Origin: Acidimicrobiia bacterium | GTDB lineage: Bacteria; Actinomycetota; Acidimicrobiia; Spongiisociales; ZC4RG35 | Assembly (NCBI GenBank): GCA_015488325.1 | Contig: WFOA01000146.1 | Coordinates: 1 to 44,794, forward strand | Length of the DNA: 44,794 nt | Direction of reading: 5' to 3' | Notes under the pieces: model-generated | What the model was told of the DNA's origin: nothing | Seen by the model: only the letters and a program-made list of their open reading frames with translations | The model's database searches: none | Translations under genes and position numbers: made by a program | In this document: piece by piece, positions 24,727 to 33,638 of the stretch | Layout: every line of letters begins with the position of its first letter | How positions within the stretch are numbered: the first letter of the stretch is position 1

Positions 24727-25959
24727 ATGGCATCCACGACCCGGATCGAGGCGGATCTGCTCGTCCCAGGGCGGGGCGAGCCGGTCGACGAGGGGACGGT
24801 CGTCATCGAAGGGGAGACGATCGCGTACGCCGGACCGACCCGGCTGGCGCCCGACACCCCCGGGGCCGCCGTCGTCCGTGTCCCCACGGTGATGCCGGGG
24901 ATGTGGGAGACCCACGCCCACTTCCTGGGCCTGCGAACGGCCAACATCGAGGCGCTGGCGACGATGTCACCCCATGTGGGGGTCCTGCGGGCGGCCCGAT
25001 CTGCGGAACGGCTCCTCCGGGCCGGTTTCACCAGCGTCCGCGAGGTGGGGGGCTACGGCACCTTCCTCGCCCAGGCCGTCGAGGAGGGGACCTTGGAGGG
25101 TCCGACCATCTACGCGGCCGGCGCCTTCCTGTCCCAGACCGGAGGGCACGCCGACATCCACGCCCTCGGCGAAGGCCACGTCCGGGACCTCTTCGAGCGC
25201 CATTTCGGAGCCCACAGCCTGTGCGACGGTCCCGACGACTGTCGGCGCCAGGTTCGCCGCCAGCTCCGCCTGGGGGCCAAGGTGATCAAGGTGTGCGCGT
25301 CGGGCGGAGTGATGAGCCAGATCGACCATCCGATCCACCAGCAGTTCTCGACCGAGGAGCTCGCCGCCATCGTCGACGAGGCTGCCCGGGCAGACCGGGT
25401 CGTGGCGGCCCACTGTCACGGCAAGCCGGGGATCATGGCCGCCCTGCGGGCAGGCGTCCGCACGATCGAGCACGGGACCTTCCTCGACGCCGAAGCCGTC
25501 GAGCTGATGGCAGAGACCGGGGCGGTTCTGGTGGGCACCCGTTTCATCGTCGAATACCTCGTCGAGATGGGTCGAGCACGGGGGATGCCCGCCTACGCCT
25601 ACGAGAAGATCGTCGCCATCGCCGACCGCCACGCCGAAGCCCTGAGGCTGGCCATCGAGGCCGGGATCCCGATGGCGGTGGGCACCGACATCTTCGTCGT
25701 CGACGAGGTGGGACGGAACGGGGAGGAGCTGGCTCTGCTCACGCGCCTGGGCATGAGCCCCCTCCAGGCCATCGAAGCGGCCACCGCCAACGGGCCGCTC
25801 ACGGTGGGGCCCCAGGCTCCACGCAGCGGCGTCCTCGAAGCCGGATACGACGCCGACGTGATCGCCGTCGACGGCGACCCGGTCGCCGACGTGAGCATCC
25901 TCGCCGACCCGGAACGGATCACCCACGTATGGAAGAACGGACGTCTCGTCTCCCCGTGA
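24727..25959 (+). CDS. Amidohydrolase, imidazolonepropionase/prolidase-like family
   Basis: 410 residues; metal-dependent amidohydrolase barrel. The motifs run in order: ETHAHF (first metal pair, about residues 61-66), KVIKVCASGG (bridging lysine, about 185), AHCHGKPG (H about 228), EHGTFLDAEA (H about 250) and VGTDIF (catalytic aspartate, about 316). The family cleaves cyclic amides or dipeptides such as Xaa-Pro; the exact substrate is unknown. The stop overlaps the next gene by 4 bases (GTGA), a surprising partner because that gene is for surface polysaccharide. Confidence 0.88.
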   Translation: MASTTRIEADLLVPGRGEPVDEGTVVIEGETIAYAGPTRLAPDTPGAAVVRVPTVMPGMWETHAHFLGLRTANIEALATMSPHVGVLRAARSAERLLRAGFTSVREVGGYGTFLAQAVEEGTLEGPTIYAAGAFLSQTGGHADIHALGEGHVRDLFERHFGAHSLCDGPDDCRRQVRRQLRLGAKVIKVCASGGVMSQIDHPIHQQFSTEELAAIVDEAARADRVVAAHCHGKPGIMAALRAGVRTIEHGTFLDAEAVELMAETGAVLVGTRFIVEYLVEMGRARGMPAYAYEKIVAIADRHAEALRLAIEAGIPMAVGTDIFVVDEVGRNGEELALLTRLGMSPLQAIEAATANGPLTVGPQAPRSGVLEAGYDADVIAVDGDPVADVSILADPERITHVWKNGRLVSP

Positions 25960-27902
25960 GCGCGTCGACCACGAACGCCCCCGGGGACAGCGTCACCGAC
26001 CCGCAGACCCCGGCGGCGATCGCTCGGCGGATGGCGCGCGACGGGACCGTGGCGATGGCGGTCGGGTCCCTCGCCGCCGGTCTCGCCGCCTACGGATTCC
26101 AGGTCCTCGGTGGACGCACCCTCGGCGACGAGGGTTTCGCCCCCGTCGCCGCCCTCCTGTCGGCCCATTCGCTCATCCTGGCCGTACTCCTCACCCCGGT
26201 GGAGCTGCTCACCGTACGCCGTCTCACCCTGGCTCGAGGGGGAGCCCCCGACGCCCACGACCGGCGTTCGATCTCGGTGACGATCGTCGTCGCCCTCGCC
26301 GCCATGGTGGGTTTCGTCGCCGCCACCCTCCAGCGCTTCTTCGGCGGCGACGTCACCTTCGTCGCCATCGGCGCCGCCATCGTCGGCGCCCATGCCCTCT
26401 TCGCCCTGGGTCGGGGCGCGCTGGCGGGCCGGGGCCGCTACCTGGCCTACGGGGTCGCCAGCGGCGGCGCAGCCACCCTCCGTCTGCTGTTGGTGCTTCC
26501 TTTCCTCCGGGACGCCTCCCCTACCGTCTTCGGTTGGGCGGTGGCGGTCCCGCCCATCCTCCTGCTCCTGGCCCTCCGTCCCTTCCACGCCTCCGCCGGG
26601 CTGGCCCGGGTCCCACCCCGCTCGGGCTCGGGAGCGCTGATGGCGGGGTTCGTCCTCGCCGGCGCCATCTCCCAGGCCTTCGTCCTCACCGGTCCCCTCG
26701 TGGCCGGCGCCCTCGAGTCCGACCCGGCCCGGGTGGCTTCGGTCGTGTCGGTCGTGTTCGTCACCTTCTCCCTGGCCCGGGCACCGCTCCTCTTGGCGCA
26801 GAACCTGGCGGCACGTCTCCTCGCCGGGTTGACGAAGCTCGTCGCCCAGGACCAGCGCCGTGAGCTGCGCCGCTGGTCGCACCGGCTCGGGGCCGCCGGT
26901 CTGGTCCTCGCCCCCGTCGCCTACCTGTTCGGGGCGGCGGCGGGGCCGCCGGTGATCGAGCTGCTGTTCGGCCCCGACTTCCGGCCGTCGGCCACCGTCG
27001 CCGGTCTGGCGGTCGCCGCCTGTGCCCTCGCCGCCGCCTCGATCTTCTTGGATCAGGTGCTCATCGCCCTCGGAGCGACGGGGAAACTGGCGGCGGCGTG
27101 GACGCTGGCGCTCGGTGTGGGGGCAGTCACCCTGATGGTCTCTCCGGGGGATGCCGCCACCAGGGTGACGGCGGCGGTCCTCACCGGCGAGCTGGCCGCT
27201 CTCGTCGCCGTCCTGGTGGCGGCGGAGCTGGCGGGACCCGAAGCCCCCGACTCGGGGTACGACCTGGTCAAACGGGCGATGGACATGACCCTGGGCAGCG
27301 TCCTCATGGCGTTGACCCTGCCCCTACAGGTGTTGGTGGCGGCGGCGGTGCGGCTCGACTCCCCCGGGCCGGTGCTCTTCCGTCAGGAACGGGTCGGCAA
27401 GAGCCGTCGCACCTTCACGATGATCAAGTTCCGGTCGATGCAGGCGGGAGTCGGCGACCAGCCCCTCCGGGAGCATCTCGCCCGGGTCGCCGACGTGGGT
27501 TGGATCGACCCCGACCGCCATGGCACCGGTCCCGCCCTCTGGATCGACGACGATCCCCGGGTGACCCGGGTGGGCCGCTGGTTGCGGGCCACCTCCTTCG
27601 ACGAGCTGCCCAACCTGTGGAACGTGATCCGGGGTGACATGTCCCTGGTGGGTCCCCGACCCCTCGTCCCCGAGGAGGCCGACCTCCTCGGCCCGGAGGC
27701 TCAGGCCCGTCATCGGGTCCGGCCCGGAGTCACCGGCCTCGCCCAGGTCATGGGTGGTTCGTCCCTCACCTACCCCGAACGGGCCTACTGGGATCTCTAC
27801 TACGTCGAGCACCGCTCGCTGCTGCTCGACCTCTGGATCTTGCTGCGGACGCCCCTCGCCGCCCTCGGACGCCGCCCCCGGATCAGCCGCCCGTCGTCGT
27901 AG
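25956..27902 (+). CDS. Fusion of MOP-type polysaccharide flippase and polyprenyl-phosphate sugar-1-phosphotransferase
   Basis: 648 residues in one continuous frame from GTG 25956. Residues 30-430 are a MATE/MOP flippase-like region with about 12-14 hydrophobic segments (AVGSLAAGLAAYGFQVLGGRTLGDEGFAP start; FGPDFRPSATVAGLAVAACALA near the end). From about residue 435 a bacterial sugar transferase begins: YDLVKRAMDMTLG, a membrane hairpin, SPGPVLFRQERVGKSRRTFTMIKFRSM, and the catalytic DELPNLWNVIRGDMSLVGPRP block. The first part would flip lipid-linked oligosaccharide and the second attaches the first sugar phosphate to undecaprenyl phosphate. Normally these are separate proteins, so the fusion is unusual. 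It overlaps the amidohydrolase start and converges on the LCP gene, which would attach the finished polymer to the wall. Confidence 0.88.
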   Translation: MSASTTNAPGDSVTDPQTPAAIARRMARDGTVAMAVGSLAAGLAAYGFQVLGGRTLGDEGFAPVAALLSAHSLILAVLLTPVELLTVRRLTLARGGAPDAHDRRSISVTIVVALAAMVGFVAATLQRFFGGDVTFVAIGAAIVGAHALFALGRGALAGRGRYLAYGVASGGAATLRLLLVLPFLRDASPTVFGWAVAVPPILLLLALRPFHASAGLARVPPRSGSGALMAGFVLAGAISQAFVLTGPLVAGALESDPARVASVVSVVFVTFSLARAPLLLAQNLAARLLAGLTKLVAQDQRRELRRWSHRLGAAGLVLAPVAYLFGAAAGPPVIELLFGPDFRPSATVAGLAVAACALAAASIFLDQVLIALGATGKLAAAWTLALGVGAVTLMVSPGDAATRVTAAVLTGELAALVAVLVAAELAGPEAPDSGYDLVKRAMDMTLGSVLMALTLPLQVLVAAAVRLDSPGPVLFRQERVGKSRRTFTMIKFRSMQAGVGDQPLREHLARVADVGWIDPDRHGTGPALWIDDDPRVTRVGRWLRATSFDELPNLWNVIRGDMSLVGPRPLVPEEADLLGPEAQARHRVRPGVTGLAQVMGGSSLTYPERAYWDLYYVEHRSLLLDLWILLRTPLAALGRRPRISRPSS

Positions 27903-29412
27903 TCGAGCTCGGCGTCGTGGTGGTCGAGGCGGGAGCGGTGGTCGACGTGGTCGAGGTGGTCTCGGGCGGGGTCGTCGGGTCTTCACCGAATCCGCAGGCT
28001 TCGGCGGCGGCGGTGAGCCCGTACTCGATCCGGGCGGCTTCGGGGTCGGTGATGGCCAGCTGCACCGCCTCGCGGATCTTGTCGACGTCGGGGATCGGGT
28101 AGCGGTCGGAGGTCCTTCCGACGATCCAGTCGGGCGGCCCGAATCCGACGACCAGCGCATCGGTGGCGTCGACGTCGCCGGCCAGCTCGATGAGGTCGGG
28201 CAACAACTCGATGGGGATGTCGGTGAGGACGTTCTCCTCGACGGTCCGCAGCAGGGCGGGGAGCCCCCGGAGCAGGCTGGGGACGTCGACCTGGGCGGCG
28301 AGGGCGGTGAGGAAACAGCGCTGACGCCCCATCCGGTTGTAGTCGCTGCTCTGGCGGCGGCTCCGCACGTAGGCGAGGGCCTCGGTCCCCGACAGATGCT
28401 GGACTCCCGCCTCGATCCGGATCGACACGGTGGTGCCGTCCTCTTTCGGATAGGTCGGATCGACCACCGTCTCGGGGATGTACATGGTGACACCGCCGAG
28501 GGCATCGACCACGTCGACGAAGGCTTGGAGGTTCACCAGCACGTAGTAGTCGATCTCGATGCCCGACAGGCCTTCGATCATGGTCCGGATCGCCGCGGCT
28601 CCCGGGTTCGAACCGGGGAACAGGTCGGGCCGGTCGAGACCGAAGGCGTACACCTCGTTGAGGATCCCGCTGTAGGCGGTGAACTCGGACCCGTCGGGAA
28701 AGCTGAGCCGCTTCAGGTTGCGGGGGAACCCGAACAGCGCCACGTCGCCGTCGGTGAGGTCGATGGAGACGAGGATCATCGTGTCGGTCCGGATCCCCCG
28801 GCGGCCCGGCCCGGCGTCACCCCCCAGCAGCAGGACGTTGAGTCGCTCGCGGCCCTCCCAGGGGACGCTGGTGGTCGTGGTGGTGGGCAGGGTCGTGACG
28901 GTGCTCGGGGTCGGTTCGGTCCCTTCCGAGCCTTCGGTCGCCGATGGCTCGACACCGCCGGTCGTCGGGGTCCCGCCGACGGCGGCGACCCGGTCGGCGT
29001 CGTCACCGCCGAAGACGGAGGTGAGGACCGTGTAGGTGCGGAACTGACCCCACCCCACGGCGACGTGGGGGACGGCGACGAAGAGGAGGAGGGCGAACAG
29101 GATCCCTGACCGGGCGACGCCGCCCGCCCCCTGCCAGGCGTCCCACACGGCGAACAGGCGAAACAGCGCCAGGGCCACGTTGAGGACGAGCAGCCCCAAC
29201 AGCACCTGGGGATCCACCAGCCATCGGGCGAGCTGTGACGGCCCGACCACCGCGGCGGCCGCCACCGCCGTGAGGACGACGACCACCACCCGGAACATCC
29301 ACACGGCGACACGTCCCCGTCCTTCGACGAGCTGTCCCCAGCCGGGGATCACCGCCGAGCGGACCGCGGCGGCCAGGGGTGTGATGCGGATTCGGCGCCC
29401 CCGTCCGGTCAT
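27883..29412 (-). CDS. LytR-CpsA-Psr family cell-wall polymer ligase
   Basis: 509 residues. Instead of the usual single anchor, the N-terminus has three or four hydrophobic segments (residues 12-150; RSAVIPGWGQLVEGRGRVAVWMFRVVVVVL, a GWGQL-type DUF5683 feature). The LCP catalytic domain follows (LNVLLLGGDAGPGRRGIRTDTMILVSID, then GFPRNLKRL and DYYVLVNLQAFVDVVDALGGV). The last 35 residues are a Thr/Ser-rich tail. LCP enzymes transfer undecaprenyl-linked polymers to peptidoglycan. The 3' end overlaps the fusion gene by 20 bases. TAATCT ends 9 bases before ATG 29412. Confidence 0.9.
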   Translation of the reverse strand: MTGRGRRIRITPLAAAVRSAVIPGWGQLVEGRGRVAVWMFRVVVVVLTAVAAAAVVGPSQLARWLVDPQVLLGLLVLNVALALFRLFAVWDAWQGAGGVARSGILFALLLFVAVPHVAVGWGQFRTYTVLTSVFGGDDADRVAAVGGTPTTGGVEPSATEGSEGTEPTPSTVTTLPTTTTTSVPWEGRERLNVLLLGGDAGPGRRGIRTDTMILVSIDLTDGDVALFGFPRNLKRLSFPDGSEFTAYSGILNEVYAFGLDRPDLFPGSNPGAAAIRTMIEGLSGIEIDYYVLVNLQAFVDVVDALGGVTMYIPETVVDPTYPKEDGTTVSIRIEAGVQHLSGTEALAYVRSRRQSSDYNRMGRQRCFLTALAAQVDVPSLLRGLPALLRTVEENVLTDIPIELLPDLIELAGDVDATDALVVGFGPPDWIVGRTSDRYPIPDVDKIREAVQLAITDPEAARIEYGLTAAAEACGFGEDPTTPPETTSTTSTTAPASTTTTPSSTTTTGG

Positions 29413-29421
29413 GGTCCGTGG

Positions 29422-29427
29422 AGATTA
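29422..29427 (-). promoter_or_regulatory. -10 box TAATCT of the LCP gene
   Basis: TAATCT on the minus strand ends 9 bases before ATG 29412. Confidence 0.4.
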
Positions 29428-29496
29428 GGGGGACGCGGACACCCTCCGGGGGAACCGGCTTCGGTGCGGCCAAGAGCACCGGCCATGGTCTCAGGG

Positions 29497-31032
29497 TCAC
29501 CCGGCGCCCTGGTGGGTGGCGTCGGCGATCATCGACTGTTTCAGTTGCCACAGACGCGGGCTGAGCGACACGTGGTAGATGTGGGGGTTGACCAGCCTCC
29601 GCACCCCGGGGTCCAACAGTGCGAGGTCCGCTTCCCGTCGGGCCCGTGCCGCTTCGATCCCACCGAGCCGGTCACCGGGTCGCCCCGGTTCGCGGATGGT
29701 GACGGCGAGCTCCTCGATCCGTGACACCCGTTCGGCGGGGAGGAACCTGGAGACGGCGGGGAGGCTGGGATGGTGGAGCGTGAGGGGCGGGGTCGGCTCT
29801 TCGTCCTGGAGGGTCATCAGGTCGGCGGTGGCCCTCCCCCGCTCGTCGTAGACCCGCCAGAGGCGTTTCGCCCCCGGGTTGAGCACCTTCGCCGGGCTGT
29901 CGGAGATCTTCACCGCGGGCCGCCAGGCCCCGTCGTCCCGGACCGCCACCAGTTTGTAGACACCGTCCAGGCTCGGATGCCCCTCCGACGTCGCCATACG
30001 GGTCCCCACCCCGTAGGCGAGGCGCCCCATCAGCGCGTCGGCGTCGACGCCGTACCGGGGTGCCTCCTCTTCGATCTGGGCGAGGATCTGCCAGATCGCC
30101 AGCTCGTCCAGGTTGGACGAGAGCACGATCGTCGTGTCGTCGAATCCGGCGGCGTCGAGCATCCGGGCCGCCTGGATCGCCAGGTAGGCGAGGTCGCCGG
30201 AGTCGAGCCGGATCCCGACGGGGCGGTGACCCCGCCTCCGAAGCTCCTCGAAGACCTCGATCGCGTTCGGAACCCCCGACTCCAAGGTGTCGATGGTGTC
30301 GACCAGGAGGAGGCAGTCGTCGGGATACACCTCGGCGTAGGCCCGGAAGGCGTCGATCTCGTCTCCTCCCAGCGCCAGGAACACCTGCACCATCGAGTGG
30401 GCGTGCGTCCCCTTCGCCGGGTAGCCGAGCCGAGCCGACTCGCCCACGTTGGAGGAGAAGCGGGCGCCACCGACGAGCGCCGCCCTGGTGGCGGCGTTCG
30501 CCCCGAACCCGGCCGCTCTCCGCATCCCGAACTCCAGCACGGTGCCTCCTCGGGCCGCCTCGGCCACCCGGGAGGCTTTGGTGGCGATGAGGGTCTGGTA
30601 GTTGAGGTGGTTGAGGAGCGGTGTCTCCAGGATCTGGCAGATCGCCAAGGGACCTTCGGTCATGGTGATGGGGGTGTCGGGGTGCACCACCCGCCCCTCC
30701 GGTACCCCCCGCAGGGCGATGGCGTCGAACCCGCCGACGTCACCGAGCCAGGAGAGGAAGTCTTCGGCGAACAGGGGGCCGCCGGTCACCGACCGGTAGC
30801 TTCGGAGCACGTCGAGTTCCGCCTCCCCGAAACGTACCGCCTCGACCCAGTCCAACAGGTCGCCCATCCCGGCGTTGATGCAGTACCCGGCCTGGTGGGT
30901 GCCGTAGTCGGGATACGTCCGGAAGAAATGGTCGAAGCGGGCGAGCCGCTCGGCCAGACCCTGGCGGAAGTAGAGCTGCGCCATCGTGAGCTGGTAGAGG
31001 TCCGTGAACAGGATCCCGTGACTGAGGTCCAT
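29497..31032 (-). CDS. pncB: Nicotinate phosphoribosyltransferase
   Basis: 511 residues. [18 protein letters not shown] at the N-terminus, FGMRRAAG (about residues 166-173), [11 protein letters not shown] (about 204-214) and [12 protein letters not shown] (about 265-276) are classic for the enzyme that joins nicotinate to PRPP in the Preiss-Handler NAD pathway. ATG 31032 starts the conserved core and has TAGCCT 8 bases upstream. It is divergent from pncA, which makes its substrate. Confidence 0.95.
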   Translation of the reverse strand: MDLSHGILFTDLYQLTMAQLYFRQGLAERLARFDHFFRTYPDYGTHQAGYCINAGMGDLLDWVEAVRFGEAELDVLRSYRSVTGGPLFAEDFLSWLGDVGGFDAIALRGVPEGRVVHPDTPITMTEGPLAICQILETPLLNHLNYQTLIATKASRVAEAARGGTVLEFGMRRAAGFGANAATRAALVGGARFSSNVGESARLGYPAKGTHAHSMVQVFLALGGDEIDAFRAYAEVYPDDCLLLVDTIDTLESGVPNAIEVFEELRRRGHRPVGIRLDSGDLAYLAIQAARMLDAAGFDDTTIVLSSNLDELAIWQILAQIEEEAPRYGVDADALMGRLAYGVGTRMATSEGHPSLDGVYKLVAVRDDGAWRPAVKISDSPAKVLNPGAKRLWRVYDERGRATADLMTLQDEEPTPPLTLHHPSLPAVSRFLPAERVSRIEELAVTIREPGRPGDRLGGIEAARARREADLALLDPGVRRLVNPHIYHVSLSPRLWQLKQSMIADATHQGAG

Positions 31033-31040
31033 GACCGCCG

Positions 31041-31046
31041 AGGCTA
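31041..31046 (-). promoter_or_regulatory. -10 box TAGCCT of pncB
   Basis: TAGCCT on the minus strand ends 8 bases before ATG 31032. With the TATCCT of pncA it makes a 77-base bidirectional promoter region. Confidence 0.45.
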
Positions 31047-31096
31047 GCGCCACCGAGATCGGCCTTTCGGCCGGGGACGAAACGTCCCCCAGCTCG

Positions 31097-31102
31097 TATC
31101 CT
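31097..31102 (+). promoter_or_regulatory. -10 box TATCCT of pncA, leaderless type
   Basis: TATCCT ends 7 bases before ATG 31110; no ribosome site lies between. Confidence 0.5.
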
Positions 31103-31109
31103 CGATGTC

Positions 31110-31709
31110 ATGAGGAGCGACAAGGTGCACTACGACCGCGACACCGCCCTGGTGGTCGTCGACTGCCAGAACGACTTCGCCGACCCCCGGGGCAGCCTCT
31201 ACGTGCAGGGCGGCGAAGAGGTCGTCGCCCGGTGCAACGCCGAGATCGTCCGGGCCGCCTCGGCAGGGGCGTTCGTCGTCTACACCCAAGACTGGCATCC
31301 CGAATCCACCCCGCACTTCGAGAAGGACGGCGGGATCTGGCCGGTGCACTGTGTGGCGGACACCTGGGGAGCCGAGCTGCATCCTCGGCTCCTGGTTGCG
31401 GGACCTTCGGTACGCAAAGGGGTGGGAGGCGAAGACGGCTACAGCGGCTTCACGGTCCGTGACCCCCTCACCGAGGCCACCTCCCCCACCGGGCTGGCGG
31501 ATCTCTTGGCGGAGGCCGGGGTCGGCAAGGTGGTCGTCGTCGGACTGGCCCTCGACTACTGCGTCAAGGCCACCGCCATCGACGCCGTCCCGGCCGGGTT
31601 CTCGGCAGTCGTGCTCCGCGACGCCACCGCCGCGGTGAACCTGCAGCCGGGTGACGACGATCGGGCGGTCGAGGAGCTCGTCTCACAGGGCGTGGTCGTC
31701 GTCCGTTGA
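31110..31709 (+). CDS. pncA: Nicotinamidase
   Basis: 199 residues; isochorismatase-like hydrolase. The catalytic aspartate is in VVDCQNDFADPRGSLYV (D about 15), a general lysine is in the HFEKDGGIWPVHC region, and the nucleophilic cysteine is in GLALDYCVKATAIDA (C about 151). It converts nicotinamide to nicotinate, the substrate of PncB, encoded divergently, so the pair is an NAD salvage unit. The stop overlaps the convergent TauE-like gene by 27 bases. Confidence 0.95.
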   Translation: MRSDKVHYDRDTALVVVDCQNDFADPRGSLYVQGGEEVVARCNAEIVRAASAGAFVVYTQDWHPESTPHFEKDGGIWPVHCVADTWGAELHPRLLVAGPSVRKGVGGEDGYSGFTVRDPLTEATSPTGLADLLAEAGVGKVVVVGLALDYCVKATAIDAVPAGFSAVVLRDATAAVNLQPGDDDRAVEELVSQGVVVVR

Positions 31710-32072
31710 GCGGCGGAGGAGGCCGAGTCCCATCCGCAACCCCGAGTAGAGCACCAACACCCCGAAGAGGCGGCCCAAGACCCGAGCGTCCAGGGCCAGC
31801 GCCGCCGCGGCTCCGAAGGGAGCCGCCACCGCACCTGCCAGGCCCAACGTCAAGCTTTGGCGGAGGTCGACGGTCCCTCGCCGGACGTTGATCCGGGTGC
31901 CCGCCACCGCCGAGAAGGCGATGGCAAGCAGCGACGTGCCTTCGGCGGTGTGCTGGTCGAGGCCGAGCAGGAACACCATCGCCGGAACGAGGATCACCCC
32001 GCCTCCGATCCCGGCCACGCCGGCGGCCACCCCGGCGACGAACCCGATGGCGACGGCAGCCAGGACCGTCAT
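31683..32072 (-). CDS. Half-size TauE/SafE membrane protein, second of a split pair
   Basis: 129 residues with four hydrophobic segments. The first contains AGVAGIGGGVILVPAMVFLLG, the glycine-rich TauE/SafE signature, followed by LLAIAFSAVAG and a DLRQSLTLGLAGAVAAPFGA segment. A normal TauE/SafE exporter is about 250 residues and has two such repeats; here each repeat is its own gene. ATG 32072 overlaps the first half's stop (ATGA), so both are made together and probably assemble as a heterodimer. Candidate substrates in the family are sulfite, sulfoacetate or other sulfur or organic anions; which one is not readable. Confidence 0.8.
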   Translation of the reverse strand: MTVLAAVAIGFVAGVAAGVAGIGGGVILVPAMVFLLGLDQHTAEGTSLLAIAFSAVAGTRINVRRGTVDLRQSLTLGLAGAVAAPFGAAAALALDARVLGRLFGVLVLYSGLRMGLGLLRRSTDDDHAL

Positions 32073-32440
32073 CCCATCACCATGCGCACGCCGGCGACGA
32101 CGAGGACGGCGGCGAAGACACCCTGGAGGGTACGGGGTGTGAGCCGATGCATGAGCCTGACCCCGTAGCTCGATCCGACCACGCCCCCGACGCCGAGGGT
32201 CACCCCGACCAGCCAATCCACCGAACCGGAGAGGGCGAACCGTGCGGTCCCGGAGAGGGCGATGACGAAGATGGCGGCGAGCGAGGTGGCGTGGGCTCGG
32301 TGGCGGTCGAGGCGCAACACCCAGATGGCGAGGGGGACGAGGACGATCCCTCCCCCCACACCGAAGAACCCTGCCAGCAGCCCCGCCGCCGCTCCCGCTG
32401 CCGCCGACGCCGGCGTCCACCGACTGCGATCATCCACCAT
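32069..32440 (-). CDS. Half-size TauE/SafE membrane protein, first of a split pair
   Basis: 123 residues, four hydrophobic segments. AGFFGVGGGIVLVPLAIWVLRLD is the TauE/SafE signature, followed by TSLAAIFVIALSGTARFA and a GVTLGVGGVVGSSYGVRLM segment. It equals one half of a standard exporter and is paired with the equally sized next gene, with a 4-base overlap. ATG 32440 overlaps the end of the glycosidase gene by 11 bases, so all four genes from the kinase down are on one transcript. Residues Glu or Asp of the usual pore are not obvious. Confidence 0.8.
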   Translation of the reverse strand: MVDDRSRWTPASAAAGAAAGLLAGFFGVGGGIVLVPLAIWVLRLDRHRAHATSLAAIFVIALSGTARFALSGSVDWLVGVTLGVGGVVGSSYGVRLMHRLTPRTLQGVFAAVLVVAGVRMVMG

Positions 32441-33635
32441 GGATCCGATCCCAGGCGTAGAGGAAGGCCCCGGCGTTCCAGGCCTGCCCGGACGCTCCCC
32501 GGGGTCGGGCGTCGAGGTCGATCCATTCGTGGAATCCCCACGGGGCGTCGACGCCCACACGATTGGCCTGGGCCACCCGGCCCAGCAGGATCCGAGCCCG
32601 GCCGAGGTCGCCGGAGACGGCGGCCGCGGCGGCGTGGAGGGCACCGATGTACGGCCACGACGCCCCGTTGTGGTAGCGACCCGGCAGGTTGCGCCACCGT
32701 TCGGGGATGACGTGCTCCGCCGCCCGGATCCACATCCCGGACGGGTCGGACCCCCGGACCGGTTCGTCGAGGCATCGGGTGGGGTAGGGAACGGTCAGGT
32801 CGTCGAGGGCGTCGAGCACCTTCGTCCCCCGCTCCGTTTCGGCGACGCCGGAGAGGATCGCCAGCACGTTGGCGAGGGCGTCGAGCCGATCCACGATGGC
32901 GGCGTGGACGACGTGGCTGACGTAGTGACGACGCTCGCCCTGTGCCGACTCCCAGTAGGCGACGGGGAGGGCTGCGTGGGCGAATCCCCGGTCGTGGAGC
33001 TCGTCGGGACTGCGGTCGGGCTCCGGCCAGAACAGCAGGTCGATCCTCCACCGCAGGTCGTCGGGGTCGACCGGAGGCTCCACCCCGAGGAGGCGGGCGA
33101 GACGGTCGGCGTGGCGTGCCGCCCAGTAGTAGACGACGTTGAGGTGCAGGGTGCGCCCGGATCGGGTGAGGGCGGCGTCCATCCAGTCGGTCGACGGGGC
33201 AGCCGACACCAACCCCGAGCCGGTGACGTCCTGACAGGACAACCAGTCCATGCCGGCCACGATCGCCGGCCACCAGCGTTCCAGGCGGCCACCGTCGCCG
33301 GTGCTTTCTACGTAGGCTCCCGCCAGCACCACGAACCACGCCGTCGGGTCAACGGCTCCTCCTTCACCGAAGTCCCGGGTACCGCGCCGGGGGTCGACCA
33401 CGGCGGCGATCTGGCCTCGCGGGGACGCCGTCTCGGCCAGCAGATCGAGGGTGTCGGCAACGGCGGAGACGAGCCGCTCGTCGTCGGTGGTGAGGGCGCC
33501 GAGACCGGAGATGGCGGCGTCCCGTGCCCAGACGACGCCGTAGTGGGCGAAGTCGGTGGAGGCGACGAACCCTCGGGGACCTGCACATGCCCGCAGCAGA
33601 TCCCTCGACCGGACAGCGCATTCGTCGACCGACAT
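32430..33635 (-). CDS. Six-hairpin glycosidase-like protein (GH15/debranching-like)
   Basis: 401 residues with the (alpha/alpha)6 pattern. HYGVVWARDAAISGLGAL (about residues 31-48) resembles the N-terminal catalytic-acid region of amylo-alpha-1,6-glucosidase/neutral-invertase-like enzymes. WARDAA, LHLNVVYYWAARHADRLARL, LPGRYHNGASWPYIGALHA and FHEWIDLDARPRGASGQAWNAGAFLYAW carry the conserved aromatic and acidic residues. It has no export signal, so cytoplasmic sugar-polymer trimming is likely. The family is wide (GH15, GH63, GH100, GH133) and the substrate is uncertain. It follows the kinase gene by 3 bases. Confidence 0.75.
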   Translation of the reverse strand: MSVDECAVRSRDLLRACAGPRGFVASTDFAHYGVVWARDAAISGLGALTTDDERLVSAVADTLDLLAETASPRGQIAAVVDPRRGTRDFGEGGAVDPTAWFVVLAGAYVESTGDGGRLERWWPAIVAGMDWLSCQDVTGSGLVSAAPSTDWMDAALTRSGRTLHLNVVYYWAARHADRLARLLGVEPPVDPDDLRWRIDLLFWPEPDRSPDELHDRGFAHAALPVAYWESAQGERRHYVSHVVHAAIVDRLDALANVLAILSGVAETERGTKVLDALDDLTVPYPTRCLDEPVRGSDPSGMWIRAAEHVIPERWRNLPGRYHNGASWPYIGALHAAAAAVSGDLGRARILLGRVAQANRVGVDAPWGFHEWIDLDARPRGASGQAWNAGAFLYAWDRIHGG

Positions 33636-33638
33636 CCG

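Noticed and set aside
27883-27990. Repeats of ACC/ACG codons at the end of the LCP gene as a genomic repeat or CRISPR
   Set aside because: They encode the Thr/Ser-rich tail, are irregular in length, and have no spacer structure.
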